64,000 bases of DNA from the NCBI GenBank assembly GCA_046565505.1, contig JBKHYJ010000095.1, forward strand, positions 1 through 64,000, written 5' to 3'. Under the pieces are notes generated by a model, which saw only the letters and a program-made list of their open reading frames with translations, was not told the origin of the DNA and ran no database searches. A program made the position numbers and the translations under genes. Origin of the DNA: JBKHYJ01 sp046565505. Its GTDB lineage: Bacteria > Acidobacteriota > Blastocatellia > UBA7656. The first letter of the stretch is position 1. Each line of letters begins with the position of its first letter. Below are positions 14,360-24,445 of this stretch, one piece after another.

Positions 14360-17011
14360 ATGAAAAACATGAGAGAGATTTCAATCGAATTGCGCCCGAT
14401 CCCTGAAATGAATCGGACGCCCTCGCGAAAAATTAAGCTGGTGCTTACGGCCTTTGCTGCCGCGATGATGCTTTATACGGCGACGTTTTCATCCCGAACC
14501 GTCTCATCCGACTCCGCACACGGTCAGACGGGCCATGAGCGGCGCCCGCCGTCTAACGATCCAAATCTAATTCTACTCAAACGCGGGGCACTCGACCCTC
14601 GCGCCCTCCGGGGCCTCGACACATCGGCAGGTGACATGGCCTTATCGGCCCGGCTGTCGGCGGCGAGCGGGCCCGAGCGAAAGCAGATGCGCATAGTTCA
14701 GTTCGCGGGGCCGATCAAACGCAATTGGGTCGCGCGACTGCTGGAGACGGGCGTAGAGGTGATCGGGTACGTGCCGAACAACGCGTACATCATTCGCGGG
14801 ACCGTGCGCGCGGTCGCGCGGGCGGCGGCCCTCGACGCGGGGGAAAGCGCGGACGACGACCGGCCCATTCGGTGGATGAGCCGCCTCTACCCGGACCAAA
14901 AAATCGACCCCGTTTATAGCGGCGACCTGCTCGCCGCCGCGGCCAATGCGGGCGCGGATGTTGAAATCGAGTTACTTGACTCGCCCGAAACGGCCGACGC
15001 CGTCGAGCGCATCAACGCTTCCGCGTTGCGCGTGAATCGAGAGCCGAGGCGCTTCCTGAACTTCGTGGTACTGTCCGTGACCCTGCCGATCGGGCGGCTG
15101 CCGGACGTGGCAGGCCTCGATGAAGTTCTGTTCATCGCGCCTGCCCCGACCTTCGGGACCGAGGACGAGCGCAGCGCGCAAATCGTCGCGGGGAATCTCT
15201 CGCAAGATGGCACACAACCCGGCGGGCCGGGTTACATGACATGGCTCGCGGGGAAGGGGCTTGATTCGCCGCCCGACTTCGTCATTGACTTCACCGACAC
15301 GGGGCTTGATCGAAGCTCGACTTCGACGAACCTGATTCATCCTGACTTCCTCGACCGCGAGGGCCGCAGCCGCGTCGCCTACGTCATCAATTACGCCGCA
15401 GACCTGGCCGACGACCGCAGGGGGCACGGCAGCCTCGTAGCCTCTATCGCGTGCGGGTTCGGCGCGACCGGGATGAAGGACGCAGAAGGATACCTGTTCG
15501 GGCTGGGCGTTGACCCCGCGGCCAGGGTCGGCGCTTCGAGGATATTCGACCAGGGGGGCAATCTCCCGTTCCGGCTGAGCTTCACGGCCGTTGCGTCCTC
15601 CGCTTACGCGGCGGGCGCACGAATCTCGAATAATAGCTGGGGCAATGGCGGCAACGCGTACGACGCGACCGCGCAGGAGTACGACTCTCTAGTGCGCGAC
15701 GCCCAGCCGGCCGCGCCGGGCAATCAAGAGATGACTTTCATTTTCTCGGCGGGCAATGGCGGACCGGGCGGCCACATAAGCTCACCCGGAACGGCAAAAA
15801 ATATTATCACCGCCGCCGCGAGCGAGAATTACAGGCCCGAAGGGGTTGATTCGTGCAACCTCGATGGGGGTGGCGCGATAGGGCCCGAGGGAGCCGACAG
15901 CGCGCTCGACATCCTGAGGTACTCGGCGGGCGGCCCTACTTCCGATGGCCGAGCAAAGCCGGACATCTCCGCCCCCGGCACTCATGTTTACGGCGCCGCG
16001 TCTCAAGCCCGCCTGTTTAACGGCGATGGCCTTTGTCCCGGCGTGCCCCTTTATCAACCGCCCGGACAACAGCTCTACACCTGGTCGTCGGGCACGAGCA
16101 TTGCCGCGCCGCACGTGTCGGGCGCGGCCGCCCTCGCGCGAAAGTTTTTCGTGTCGAGAAATCTTTTAGGCGCGGCTCGACCGCCCTCGCCCGCGATGAC
16201 GAAGGCTTACCTAATCAACTCCGCTTCATACCTGACGGGCGAGAACGCGGGCGGCAACCTTCCATCGGACAGGCAAGGCTGGGGCAGGGCGGACCTCGCC
16301 CGGGCCTTCGATGACGCGAGGCGGGTTCTCGTGGACCAGAGCAGACTGTTCACCGAGAGCGGACAGGTGTTTGAGATTCAAGGCTCGCTGGCCGACCGCT
16401 CGCTGCCTCTGCGCGTGACGCTCGCCTGGACTGACGCGCCGGGCACGGTCGCGGGCGCCGCGGCGGTCAACGATCTCGACCTTGAAATTCAAGTGGGCGG
16501 CCTGACGGTTTACCGCGGCAATAACTTCGCGGGCGACGTGTCGGTCGAGGGTGGCGCGCCGGACCGGTTAAACAATGTCGAATCGATCTTCCTGCCGGCG
16601 AGTGCGATACCTGAGGGGCTCGAAGGCAACTTTAAGGTGATAGTCCGTGCGGCGAACATCGCAGGCGACGGGGTGCCTGGCAATGGGGACGCGCTCGATC
16701 AGGACTTCGCGCTGGTCGCCTACAACATGGCTGACCCGGCCGATGGCCCGCCGCCGAAGAAAGCCCCCATAATCACCGGCTCTACGTACGTGAAGAAGAG
16801 GATCACGATTACCGGGCATGGCTTCACGCGGGAGGCGCGCGTCGAGATAAACGGGCTGGTCATCGAGCGCGAATTTGAATTCGACGCTTCGGCCAATTCG
16901 TTAAGCCTCAAGCTGAAATACAAGAAGCTTAACTTGAATAAGGCGGGCGACAATCGAATCGTGCTGATTGAAAATGGGGTGCGGTCCCAGGCCTTTAACC
17001 TACACCTGTAG
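14360..17011 (+). CDS. Subtilisin-like serine protease (peptidase S8), exported
   Basis: Up to 883 residues. A signal-like segment begins at the internal Met at 14408 (…RKIKLVLTAFAAAMMLYTATF), so the true start may be 14408 rather than 14360. There is a propeptide-like region to about 300, then the S8 domain with Asp313 (DTG), His356 (RGHGS) and Ser580 (GTSIAAPH), Asn in 'SAGNGGPGG', and the 'DFVIDFTDTGLD' strand. After about 640 come a P-domain-like beta region ('PLRVTLAWTDAPGT…NDLDLEIQV') and a terminal IPT/Ig-like module ('APIITGSTYVKKRITITGHGF'). Likely a secreted or surface protease degrading proteins for nutrition or processing. Monocistronic; convergent with the response regulator. Confidence 0.9.
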   Translation: MKNMREISIELRPIPEMNRTPSRKIKLVLTAFAAAMMLYTATFSSRTVSSDSAHGQTGHERRPPSNDPNLILLKRGALDPRALRGLDTSAGDMALSARLSAASGPERKQMRIVQFAGPIKRNWVARLLETGVEVIGYVPNNAYIIRGTVRAVARAAALDAGESADDDRPIRWMSRLYPDQKIDPVYSGDLLAAAANAGADVEIELLDSPETADAVERINASALRVNREPRRFLNFVVLSVTLPIGRLPDVAGLDEVLFIAPAPTFGTEDERSAQIVAGNLSQDGTQPGGPGYMTWLAGKGLDSPPDFVIDFTDTGLDRSSTSTNLIHPDFLDREGRSRVAYVINYAADLADDRRGHGSLVASIACGFGATGMKDAEGYLFGLGVDPAARVGASRIFDQGGNLPFRLSFTAVASSAYAAGARISNNSWGNGGNAYDATAQEYDSLVRDAQPAAPGNQEMTFIFSAGNGGPGGHISSPGTAKNIITAAASENYRPEGVDSCNLDGGGAIGPEGADSALDILRYSAGGPTSDGRAKPDISAPGTHVYGAASQARLFNGDGLCPGVPLYQPPGQQLYTWSSGTSIAAPHVSGAAALARKFFVSRNLLGAARPPSPAMTKAYLINSASYLTGENAGGNLPSDRQGWGRADLARAFDDARRVLVDQSRLFTESGQVFEIQGSLADRSLPLRVTLAWTDAPGTVAGAAAVNDLDLEIQVGGLTVYRGNNFAGDVSVEGGAPDRLNNVESIFLPASAIPEGLEGNFKVIVRAANIAGDGVPGNGDALDQDFALVAYNMADPADGPPPKKAPIITGSTYVKKRITITGHGFTREARVEINGLVIEREFEFDASANSLSLKLKYKKLNLNKAGDNRIVLIENGVRSQAFNLHL

Positions 17012-17085
17012 TCGGGGCGCCGGCGAGCGGGGCACCCGCGCCCGCAAGACGGCCGTCTTACCGCGCCCGGCGCTCGGCCCCGGCC
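17012..17085. terminator. Convergent intergenic hairpins
   Basis: A perfect 14-nt palindrome AAGACGGCCGTCTT (17046-17059) lies within GC-rich flanks that can pair further (GGGGCGCCGG… with …CGGCCCCGG). It separates the convergent protease and response-regulator genes, so it likely stops transcription from both sides. Confidence 0.5.
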
Positions 17086-18486
17086 CTATGGCCTGATGTT
17101 GTAATACCTGATCTTGCTGTTGAGCGTGGTCGTGTTCATCCCCAATAATTTCGCCGCGCGCGATTGATGGCCGCCCGTGATTTCCAGCGCGCGGCGAATC
17201 AATTCGATCTGAAATCTATTCACCTCGTCGTAAAAAGATATGCCGCGCGACAGGTCTATCTGCGTGGCTATCTTCTGCCCCCCGACCTGCGAGGCGGCGC
17301 GATTAGGGTTGAGGACTTCTTCGCGCAAGTATTCCCGCTCGATGGTGTTGCCGCGCGCAACTATCACCGCGCGCTCGATGACGTTTTCCAGCTCGCGGAC
17401 GTTGCCGGGCCAGTTATGTGCTTCGAGCGCGGACAGCACTTCCGGGCTGATCTGGTCCGACATCTGGCGGCCATTCTCCGCCGCGTACTTGCGGATGAAG
17501 TGCTGTGCGAGCGGGAGAATGTCTTCGCGGCGCTCGCGGAGCGGCGGCAGGTTGATCGAAATAACGTTGAGCCTGTAGAAGAGGTCCTCGCGGAAAGAGC
17601 CTTCGTCAACCGCCTGTCTCAGGTCCACGTTCGTGGCGGCGATTATGCGCACGTCCACCTGCCGGCGTGCCGTTTCGCCGAGCGGCGTGAAGTCGCGCTC
17701 CTGTATGACGCGAAGCAATTTAGCCTGCGTCTCCATGGATATCGTCCCGATCTCGTCGAGGAAAATCGACCCGCCGTCGGCCACCTCGAAATACCCCTTC
17801 TTGGCTGCGACCGCGCCGGTGAACGCGCCGCGGGTGTGGCCGAACAACTCCGACTCCAGTAACTCCGTCGGGAGGTTGGCGGAGTTGACCGTGACGAACG
17901 GTTTATCGGCGCGCATGCTCTGGTTATGGATGGCGCGCGCGATCAGCTCTTTCCCGGTCCCGCTCTCGCCCGTGATGAGAATGGTCGTGCGGGCCGGGGC
18001 GACCTGTTCGACGAACGCCAGTATCTCCAGCATCTTCTCGCTGCGCGCGACTATCTGTTTGCTCTCGGTGCTGCGCTTGAGGGTCTGGCGCAGCGTACGG
18101 CGCTCCTCGTCTTTGCGGCGGCGGCGCATGCCCGCGGCGACGAGCTTGGTGATCTCTTTATTGTCGAAAGGCTTGCTGATGACGGTGAACGCGCCGCGCT
18201 GCATCGCGGCTATCGCGGTGTCGAACGTAGCGTAGGCTGTGATCATGATGACGACCGCTTCGGCGTCCAGTTTGAGTATCTCTTCGAGCGTCAGCAGGCC
18301 GCCCATGCCGGGCATCGACACGTCCAGCAGCACGAGGTCGAAAGTGTGCTGCTGGAAACTGTCCAGCCCTTCTTCGCCCGTCTTTGCCAGCTCGACCTGA
18401 TAGCCCTCCGACGAGAGGAGGCTGTCGAGCACATCGCGCATTACTTCCTCGTCATCCACGACGAGTACGCTTCCCTTTTTTGCCAT
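17086..18486 (-). CDS. NtrC/PilR-family sigma-54 response regulator
   Basis: 466 residues. Receiver domain 1-120 with acid pocket DD11-12, phosphoacceptor Asp55 (LLDVSMPG) and Lys105. AAA+ sigma-54 activator domain about 143-385 with Walker A GESGTGKE (173-180), the sigma-54-contacting GAFTGA loop (220-225), Walker B SIFLDEIG and an arginine-finger region. Fis-type helix-turn-helix at the C-terminus (GGHQSRAAKLLGMNTTTLNSKI). Once phosphorylated it would hydrolyse ATP to open sigma-54 promoters. It starts 67 nt after the sensor kinase gene. The start was moved from a TTG at 18504 to the ATG at 18486. Three sigma-54 type promoters lie nearby (two pilin operons, one small RNA), making PilR-like control plausible. 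Confidence 0.95.
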   Translation of the reverse strand: MAKKGSVLVVDDEEVMRDVLDSLLSSEGYQVELAKTGEEGLDSFQQHTFDLVLLDVSMPGMGGLLTLEEILKLDAEAVVIMITAYATFDTAIAAMQRGAFTVISKPFDNKEITKLVAAGMRRRRKDEERRTLRQTLKRSTESKQIVARSEKMLEILAFVEQVAPARTTILITGESGTGKELIARAIHNQSMRADKPFVTVNSANLPTELLESELFGHTRGAFTGAVAAKKGYFEVADGGSIFLDEIGTISMETQAKLLRVIQERDFTPLGETARRQVDVRIIAATNVDLRQAVDEGSFREDLFYRLNVISINLPPLRERREDILPLAQHFIRKYAAENGRQMSDQISPEVLSALEAHNWPGNVRELENVIERAVIVARGNTIEREYLREEVLNPNRAASQVGGQKIATQIDLSRGISFYDEVNRFQIELIRRALEITGGHQSRAAKLLGMNTTTLNSKIRYYNIRP

Positions 18487-18553
18487 ACGATAAAATGTTA
18501 CCAACTAGCGGGCCGCGTCTGCCAGCCGATCAACCATTGATGACTGATGAGGG

Positions 18554-21500
18554 TTAGTCGCTGGCTGCCTGTAACTGGCGCGCGTAGGCGGTGGGTAATT
18601 TGATGGTGAAGTGTGTGCCCTCGCCGGGCCGGCTCTCGACGAATATGCGCCCGCTGTGCTCCTGAATTATCCCGTAAGAGAGCGCCAGTCCGAGGCCGGT
18701 CCCTTGCCCCACTTCTTTAGTCGTGAAGAATGGGTCGTAGATCCGCGCGATGTTCTCCGGCGCGATGCCTACGCCCGTGTCGCGGAAGTCCACGACCAGC
18801 GAAGTATCAACCAGCCGGGTTTGTATCGTCAGCCGCCCGCCCTGCGGCATCGCGTCGCGCGCGTTCAGCACCAGGTTCATAAATACTTGCTGTAGCTTTG
18901 ACGCGTTGCCATAGGCCGATGGGAGGTCCGCGCCATAGTTGCGCAGGATCTCGAATTTAGAGCTGCGGAGTTGCGGCTCAAGTAGCTGGAGCGTGTCGTC
19001 GAGCACGCGATTGAGGTCAACATCGCGGAATTGCGTGTCGCCCGTGCGGGAGAAGTTCAAAAGGTTGTTGACTATCCCCGACGCGCGCAAGGTCTGAGTC
19101 TGTATCTTCTCAAGCATCCTGCGCTTGGAATCCGACTCGGGGACCTGCTGAAGCAGCATTTGGGTGTAGGAAGAGATGCCCGCGAGCGGCGTGTTGACCT
19201 CGTGCGCGACCCCGGCGGCGAGCAGCCCGATGGATGAAAGCTTTTCCCTCTGTAATAGCTGCTCTTCAAGCTGCGCGCGCTCCGTGACGTTCTCGACGAC
19301 GACGAGGGTGCCGGTCACCACGCCGCGGGCGGCCTCGAATGGCGCGAGCGACACGTTGAGCGTCAGGGGGCGGCCGTCCTCCGTCGATGCGTTGTATTTG
19401 TAGAGGTGCCGCGTCTCGCGCAGGGACCAGCCTTCCTGGCCTATGACGTTCTGTATAGTCTCGATCAAATCCCGGTCTAAGATGTCACGGACGTTCCGCC
19501 GCAGCGCGCGGGCGCGCGCGACGCCGAATATCTCTTCGAGCGCGCTGTTCCAGGTGGTGATTCGCCCGTCGAAATCAACTACGAGGATGCCGACGTTGAC
19601 GCTCTCGATGATGTTTTCCGAGAACTCTTTCAGCCTGATCAACTCTTCGGCCTTCTCCATCTCCGACCGGTAGAGCAAGCTGTTATCGATCGCGACGGCG
19701 ACGTAGCCCGACAGCGCCCTGAGCAGGTCCGTGTCTTCGCTCGTCAGCATCGCGCCCGTCGTAGTCCGCCCTATGCCTATGACCGCCACCATCCGGTCGC
19801 GCACTACGCATGGGACGTAGTAATAAAGCTCGTCCTGCGCGACCGGCTCATCAGCGTCCGAAGTCAGGTACGGCGCGGCGTCTGGGATATGAGAAACCTC
19901 CCGGCTTACCGCGACGGGGGCGCTCGATAAGGAGTTCGCCGAATCCAGAGACGCCCCCGCGTACTGGACCGCCGCCTCGCCCGAAGGGCCGGCAGGCTTC
20001 GCCCCGGCGTTCTGCCCCGCAGGCAGGTCACTCGCGGATATGAAGCCGCGCCCTATCGAGCGTAAGCGAATTATGTTTTTGATGTTATCGGGGAGGCTGA
20101 TTTCGCCATCGATCCCGGAGGCGAGCGCCAGGCGGAACCCCGAGGGTGACGCGGCGTCTTCGACGAAGATGGCGACCTTGCGGACCGACAGCATGTCAGA
20201 CAACCGCCTCACGAGCGAATCCAGCAACTGCGGCAGGGCAGTTGTCTGCGCGAGCGTCCTGCCGAAATCTTGGAGCCCCGTCCTGAGCGTGTACCTCTCG
20301 CCGTAGAACCAGCGGTCGGCCCACACCTGAAGCTTGTTTTTGATGGGCGCAAACAGCATGGTGACGACGAGCATTCCGATCACGACCACCACGCGCGTCT
20401 TCCAGGCATTCAAATCGGCCGTCGCCCAGATGAACTTGACCAGGTCGCCCACGCCCAGGAGCACGGCCATGTAGAGCGCCGCGACGGCGACGATAGCTAT
20501 CACATGGACGAAGCTGCGGCGCATGATCACGTCCACGTCCATCAGGCGGTAGCGGATTATCGAATAGCCGAAAGAGAGCGGGATAAGGATCAGCGGCGCG
20601 TAGGCGAGCGTCTCCATCACGGGCGTGATCTCTATGTTCGAGATGTACGGGATCAGGTAGAGCGCCGCGAACGGCAGGCCGGATATGCCCAGGCCCCAGA
20701 TGATCCATTTGAGCTGCTGGCGCAGCAGGGGCTTCTGCGCCCTGACGAACGTGCGCACCAAAAGCACGCCGCCGAGGATGAAGAACAGTCCGCTGTAGCC
20801 GAGCTCTGTTTTGTTCAGCGCCTCACGCGCTTGAACGAGCAGGCCGCCCCCGAAGATGGGCGAGCCGAACAGGCTCAAATCCGGCTTGTAATGCCATATG
20901 ATTTCTAAGCCGACCAGGATGATGGCGGGCGCGTAAAGCGCCGCTACGACCGGACGCCTCCGAAAAGACAGCCCCTTGCCCGACGGGAAATTAGCGCAGA
21001 AGTGCAAAAACACAGGGGCCAGCAATACCCAGGCCGAGTTGTCGAGCAGGCTTACTAACCTATCATGCGCCGTGAATTCGAGGGTCGAGCTATAAAAGTA
21101 ACAGACGAAAGACAGCAGCGACCATGCGAAGAAGTGGTACGTCAGCGCGGCCCTATTCTGCCTGAATAAAACGAACAGCCCAATCATGAGATACACAAAA
21201 CCGATGAAGGCCAGGTAAAGGCCGCGATTGAGGTATTGCGGCGCGGTCGTCACTTTGAAGTCCACGTCGTAAATCGGCTGCTCTATCGCGTAGATGCCCT
21301 GTAGGACCGAATTCGGGTGCTCAATCGCGTAGCGCGCGTCGTTGCCCACGCCTTGCCGGTCGAGGTATAGCCGCAGCGTCTCGACCCGGTCAATCGGCTG
21401 ATAGTCGAGCGTTCTCATGCCATCGACAGACTCATGCTTGCCGACCAGGTAAACGGCCCGGACGTAATCGCCCTTCTTGACCCAGAAGGCGAGAGGCGAT

Positions 21501-21676
21501 TCGGGGCTTACGGATTTGGCCTGCACCCCTTGCTCCGTATCGACCCACAGAATGCCATCGCTCGCAATAGGCGTCGGGCTGAGGCGGTCGCGCAGGTTCA
21601 GGACGCCGATGACAACAAGCAACGCTGTTATCATTAGAACCGCGATAAGTTTTGTCCTGGTCATCAACTCTCTCAT
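18554..21676 (-). CDS. Multi-domain membrane sensor histidine kinase
   Basis: 1040 residues. One N-terminal membrane helix, then a periplasmic PDZ-like segment ('GVQAKSVSPESPLAFWVKKGDYV'), then a bundle of about seven to nine membrane spans (about 155-440). GAF domain about 470-660 with a low-complexity insert. PAS domain about 690-800 ('NVGILVVDFDGRITTWNSALEEIFG'). HisKA with phospho-His825 in GVAHEVNTPLAG. HATPase_c with N box 'NLVLNARDAM', 'DTGVGI' and 'GTGLGL'. The signal is unknown. It is immediately upstream of the sigma-54 response regulator, so surely its partner; together with the nearby pilin operons this looks like a PilS/PilR pair, although the sensor module is not that of classical PilS. 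Confidence 0.9.
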   Translation of the reverse strand: MRELMTRTKLIAVLMITALLVVIGVLNLRDRLSPTPIASDGILWVDTEQGVQAKSVSPESPLAFWVKKGDYVRAVYLVGKHESVDGMRTLDYQPIDRVETLRLYLDRQGVGNDARYAIEHPNSVLQGIYAIEQPIYDVDFKVTTAPQYLNRGLYLAFIGFVYLMIGLFVLFRQNRAALTYHFFAWSLLSFVCYFYSSTLEFTAHDRLVSLLDNSAWVLLAPVFLHFCANFPSGKGLSFRRRPVVAALYAPAIILVGLEIIWHYKPDLSLFGSPIFGGGLLVQAREALNKTELGYSGLFFILGGVLLVRTFVRAQKPLLRQQLKWIIWGLGISGLPFAALYLIPYISNIEITPVMETLAYAPLILIPLSFGYSIIRYRLMDVDVIMRRSFVHVIAIVAVAALYMAVLLGVGDLVKFIWATADLNAWKTRVVVVIGMLVVTMLFAPIKNKLQVWADRWFYGERYTLRTGLQDFGRTLAQTTALPQLLDSLVRRLSDMLSVRKVAIFVEDAASPSGFRLALASGIDGEISLPDNIKNIIRLRSIGRGFISASDLPAGQNAGAKPAGPSGEAAVQYAGASLDSANSLSSAPVAVSREVSHIPDAAPYLTSDADEPVAQDELYYYVPCVVRDRMVAVIGIGRTTTGAMLTSEDTDLLRALSGYVAVAIDNSLLYRSEMEKAEELIRLKEFSENIIESVNVGILVVDFDGRITTWNSALEEIFGVARARALRRNVRDILDRDLIETIQNVIGQEGWSLRETRHLYKYNASTEDGRPLTLNVSLAPFEAARGVVTGTLVVVENVTERAQLEEQLLQREKLSSIGLLAAGVAHEVNTPLAGISSYTQMLLQQVPESDSKRRMLEKIQTQTLRASGIVNNLLNFSRTGDTQFRDVDLNRVLDDTLQLLEPQLRSSKFEILRNYGADLPSAYGNASKLQQVFMNLVLNARDAMPQGGRLTIQTRLVDTSLVVDFRDTGVGIAPENIARIYDPFFTTKEVGQGTGLGLALSYGIIQEHSGRIFVESRPGEGTHFTIKLPTAYARQLQAASD

Positions 21677-22081
21677 CGCTTCAGCCTCACCCGCGTCTCT
21701 TTAAGGAGGGTACACTTAATCGGGCTAGATTTTTGCAACTGCTATTCCGACGCTGCGGGAGATGAAAATCTCTCAAAACAAGCACTTAGCTGCGATTTGC
21801 AAAGCTAGTTACAGGGCTAGCTTCCATATTTTCGGAATAGCCTCCAATTTTTCGGATTCTATAAAAAGGTTCTTGGTTCTCGATTTCCGCTTCTTTATCC
21901 GCACACATGCGGCCGCGAAAGAATTCACGCCCGCATCCGAGGGAGTGGAGGCCGAAATTTTAGGGGCACAAGAATTGAGAACTCGGCGCGTGGGCGAGGA
22001 CGGGAAAGGATCGCATCGCATGCGACCGAAAAGCCGGGACTGAATACGCCGTGCCTGGCCCACTATTCGTTCTACCCGGGA
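21677..22081. other. Intergenic region upstream of the sensor kinase
   Basis: No gene supported. On the minus strand about 21733-21749 reads TCGGAATAGCAGTTGCAA: GG and GC are 10 nt apart and TTGCA is intact, but the -24 half is poor (CGGAAT), so it is only a weak sigma-54 candidate for autoregulation of the two-component operon. AT-rich bases 21840-21900 show no convincing promoter pair. Confidence 0.3.
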
Positions 22082-23785
22082 TTAAAATCGAAGCGACAAC
22101 CCGACGCGCACCAGCCTGTGAAAGCGGCTCGCCATCAACTCCTGCCGGTCATCGCTAACGGAGGATTGTTGATCGAGCAGGTTTCGCACGTCAACGACCG
22201 CCTCCCACTGACCGGGAATAAAGCCGAGGCTAGGCAACTCTTGCGCGAGCGACAGGCTCAGGTTCGGGTCATAAGTCGCGAGCTGCCCCTGGAACGGGTC
22301 GATGGCAAAGACCGCCTGCTCGGGGGCGAGCCTCAGCACTGTAGAAACCTTCGTGCCTGTGCTGATAAAGTTCGCGTTTACCCTGGCGGAGAATACATGA
22401 AACAAGCCGTTGCTGAACAGGCTGGCAGGCTCGGTGATCCCCCGCGCGTCTAACCGCTGGCCTTCGCCGAACGCATACCCGACCGAGCCATCAATAATCT
22501 TGTTCAGTCGGTGGTGATAAACGACGCGGATGCCGCGCGCCCGGCCGGATTGCTCCGCCGTCCGAATCGCGGGCTCAGCCTGCTCGCTATCGTTCGGGAT
22601 AGCCAGAAGGCCCACGCCATGACCGGACACCGTGTCGAAGAATGCCATCATCTCGACAGAAGATCTTTCGGAAAGGATCTGCTCGCCGCCGAATTGCAAA
22701 CGATAGCTGCGGTCGAGGGCAGGCTCAGGGGCGCCGCCGTGGTGAGATGAAACCGCCACGGGCTTCGGCTCGGCGAATTCTATCTCGCCCGACTCTAAAT
22801 TCACCTTCGACTGTACGTCGCTTGAAGAGCCCGGCGTTACGGACGCGAAGAGCCGCGTGCGCGGGGTCGCGTCAACAGCAAGCCCGAGTTTCGGGAGCAC
22901 GCTCGTGCCCGACGAGCCTTCGGAGAAGCGGGCGACTTCCAGCCCATAGACGACCAGCACCGGCCCGGAAACCTGCCAGGTGTCTGTAGCCGAAACTGAG
23001 AACTGGCCGAGCTTCGGCACCCCCGCGTGGCGGGAGAAAGTAAACCGCCCATACCCGAGCGCGACGGCGAAGCGGTGGCGGTCGCCCGCATGCGCGGTCG
23101 TGAGAGCTTCTAGCCGCTGAGGCGCCCCGTCGCCATAGCCCGCCTGCCCGCTTATGACCAGGTTTGCGTCTTTGCCGATCTGCTCCGTCACGGCGAAGTT
23201 CGCGCCTATAAACGTGCTTGCTTCAGAGGAGCCGCCGGCCGTGGTCTGGGCGAAAGTGTTGACCGCCCCATGGATTTCAGGCGTGCGGTCCGTGAGAGCA
23301 ATTGTCTCGTCACCCGTAGTCTCGGCGGGGGTCTTCTTCCCGCCGTCGTAGTGGAAGATGGTGCTCTGCGCGCTCCGGGCAGCATACTTAGAGTCTTTAT
23401 TGAGTCTCGTCTCTTCGGCGAGCGCGTTAATGCGGCGCAAATAAATCGAATCGAACACGGTGGCCTTGTTCGGCCTTACCTCTGCGGCAAGCTCGACCGG
23501 GTTGAAGCCATCGGCGGCGGCCTTCACGCGGTAATGGCCGGGGCTTATGCCGGCCGCGACGAACTTCCCTTCATTGTCGGTGTTGGCTCGCTTGACGACC
23601 TTGTTCGACTTTGATTCTTCTGATTCGGCCAGCACGAGGACGGCCGCCCCGGAAAGTGGATTGCCACGGCCGTCGACGATACAGCCCCTGATAGAGCCTA
23701 GCGGAACCGCCGCGCTCGCAGGAACACTCGCATAGACAATCGCGCCGATCGCGACCGCCGTCCATAGTCTCAAAGCTTGTTTCAT
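22082..23785 (-). CDS. Carboxypeptidase-regulatory-domain outer-membrane protein
   Basis: 567 residues. Signal peptide (MKQALRLWTAVAIGAIVYAS…ASAA). CarboxypepD_reg/SdrD-B-like Ig domain about 28-115 ('GSIRGCIVDGRGNPLSGAAVLVL…GKFVAAGISPGHYRVKAAADGFNP'). The C-terminal two-thirds alternates aromatic and polar residues and ends in Phe (…LVRVGLSLRF), the mark of an outer-membrane beta-barrel. It resembles shortened TonB-dependent receptor-like proteins common in Acidobacteriota. I see no clear plug domain or TonB box, so active transport is doubtful. GAGGTG precedes the ATG by 5 nt. Substrate unknown. Confidence 0.75.
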   Translation of the reverse strand: MKQALRLWTAVAIGAIVYASVPASAAVPLGSIRGCIVDGRGNPLSGAAVLVLAESEESKSNKVVKRANTDNEGKFVAAGISPGHYRVKAAADGFNPVELAAEVRPNKATVFDSIYLRRINALAEETRLNKDSKYAARSAQSTIFHYDGGKKTPAETTGDETIALTDRTPEIHGAVNTFAQTTAGGSSEASTFIGANFAVTEQIGKDANLVISGQAGYGDGAPQRLEALTTAHAGDRHRFAVALGYGRFTFSRHAGVPKLGQFSVSATDTWQVSGPVLVVYGLEVARFSEGSSGTSVLPKLGLAVDATPRTRLFASVTPGSSSDVQSKVNLESGEIEFAEPKPVAVSSHHGGAPEPALDRSYRLQFGGEQILSERSSVEMMAFFDTVSGHGVGLLAIPNDSEQAEPAIRTAEQSGRARGIRVVYHHRLNKIIDGSVGYAFGEGQRLDARGITEPASLFSNGLFHVFSARVNANFISTGTKVSTVLRLAPEQAVFAIDPFQGQLATYDPNLSLSLAQELPSLGFIPGQWEAVVDVRNLLDQQSSVSDDRQELMASRFHRLVRVGLSLRF

Positions 23786-23836
23786 AAGTCACCTCTTATA
23801 GAGGAAGCAGAGGCCTCACCAGTGGGAACAAGAATT

Positions 23837-24445
23837 TTATCCCCCACCTGCGGCCTCAAGCAAGCCCGATTCGTTCAGCCAACCGGCGAGCCTGCGGAAG
23901 GCGCGGCCCCTGTGGCTGACGGCGGACTTCTCGTCCTGCGTCAGCTCTGCGAAACTCCTTCCGAGCGGCGCGTAGTAAAAGATAGGGTCATAGCCGAATC
24001 CGTTTCGCCCGCGCGGTTCGCTCAGCAGAATGCCCCGCGCCTCTTCCACGAAGACCCGCTCGCCACGCTCCCACACGACGGCCGCCGCGCAAACGAACCG
24101 CGCGGCCCGATTCTCCGGCGGCACGTCTTTCAACTCCGCCAAAAGCTTTGCCGTGCGCTCGGCGTCTGTATCACCCGCTCCGCCATAGCGGGCCGACGCA
24201 ACGCCAGGCGCGCCGCCAAGCGCGTCCACCTCCAGCCCCGAATCATCGGCAATCGTAATCAGACCCGAACGACTGTAATAATGGCGCGCCTTTAGCAAAG
24301 CATTCTCGGCAAACGTCGAGCCAGTCTCAATATCTTCGGTGGTCTCCGCGGGATCAAGGCCCGCGACTTCAATTCCCTGCCGGGCGAGTATTTGCTTCAA
24401 TTCCAGGATCTTTCCCCTATTAGTCGTCGCCAACAACACGCGCAT
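23837..24445 (-). CDS. rdgB: XTP/dITP diphosphatase (HAM1 family)
   Basis: 202 residues, usual length for the family. Motifs: 'MRVLLATTNRGKILEL' at the N-terminus, 'TFAENALLKARHY', 'ADDSGLEVDALGGAPGVASARYGG', 'NGFGYDPIFY' and 'SHRGRAFRRL'. It hydrolyses non-canonical purine nucleoside triphosphates (dITP, XTP) to monophosphate and pyrophosphate in the cytoplasm, keeping them out of DNA and RNA. The frame extends 45 codons upstream, but the conserved N-terminus starts at the Met at 24445. It follows the barrel-protein gene region on the same strand but is not clearly co-transcribed with it (the downstream gene starts 51 nt after its stop). Confidence 0.95.
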   Translation of the reverse strand: MRVLLATTNRGKILELKQILARQGIEVAGLDPAETTEDIETGSTFAENALLKARHYYSRSGLITIADDSGLEVDALGGAPGVASARYGGAGDTDAERTAKLLAELKDVPPENRAARFVCAAAVVWERGERVFVEEARGILLSEPRGRNGFGYDPIFYYAPLGRSFAELTQDEKSAVSHRGRAFRRLAGWLNESGLLEAAGGG

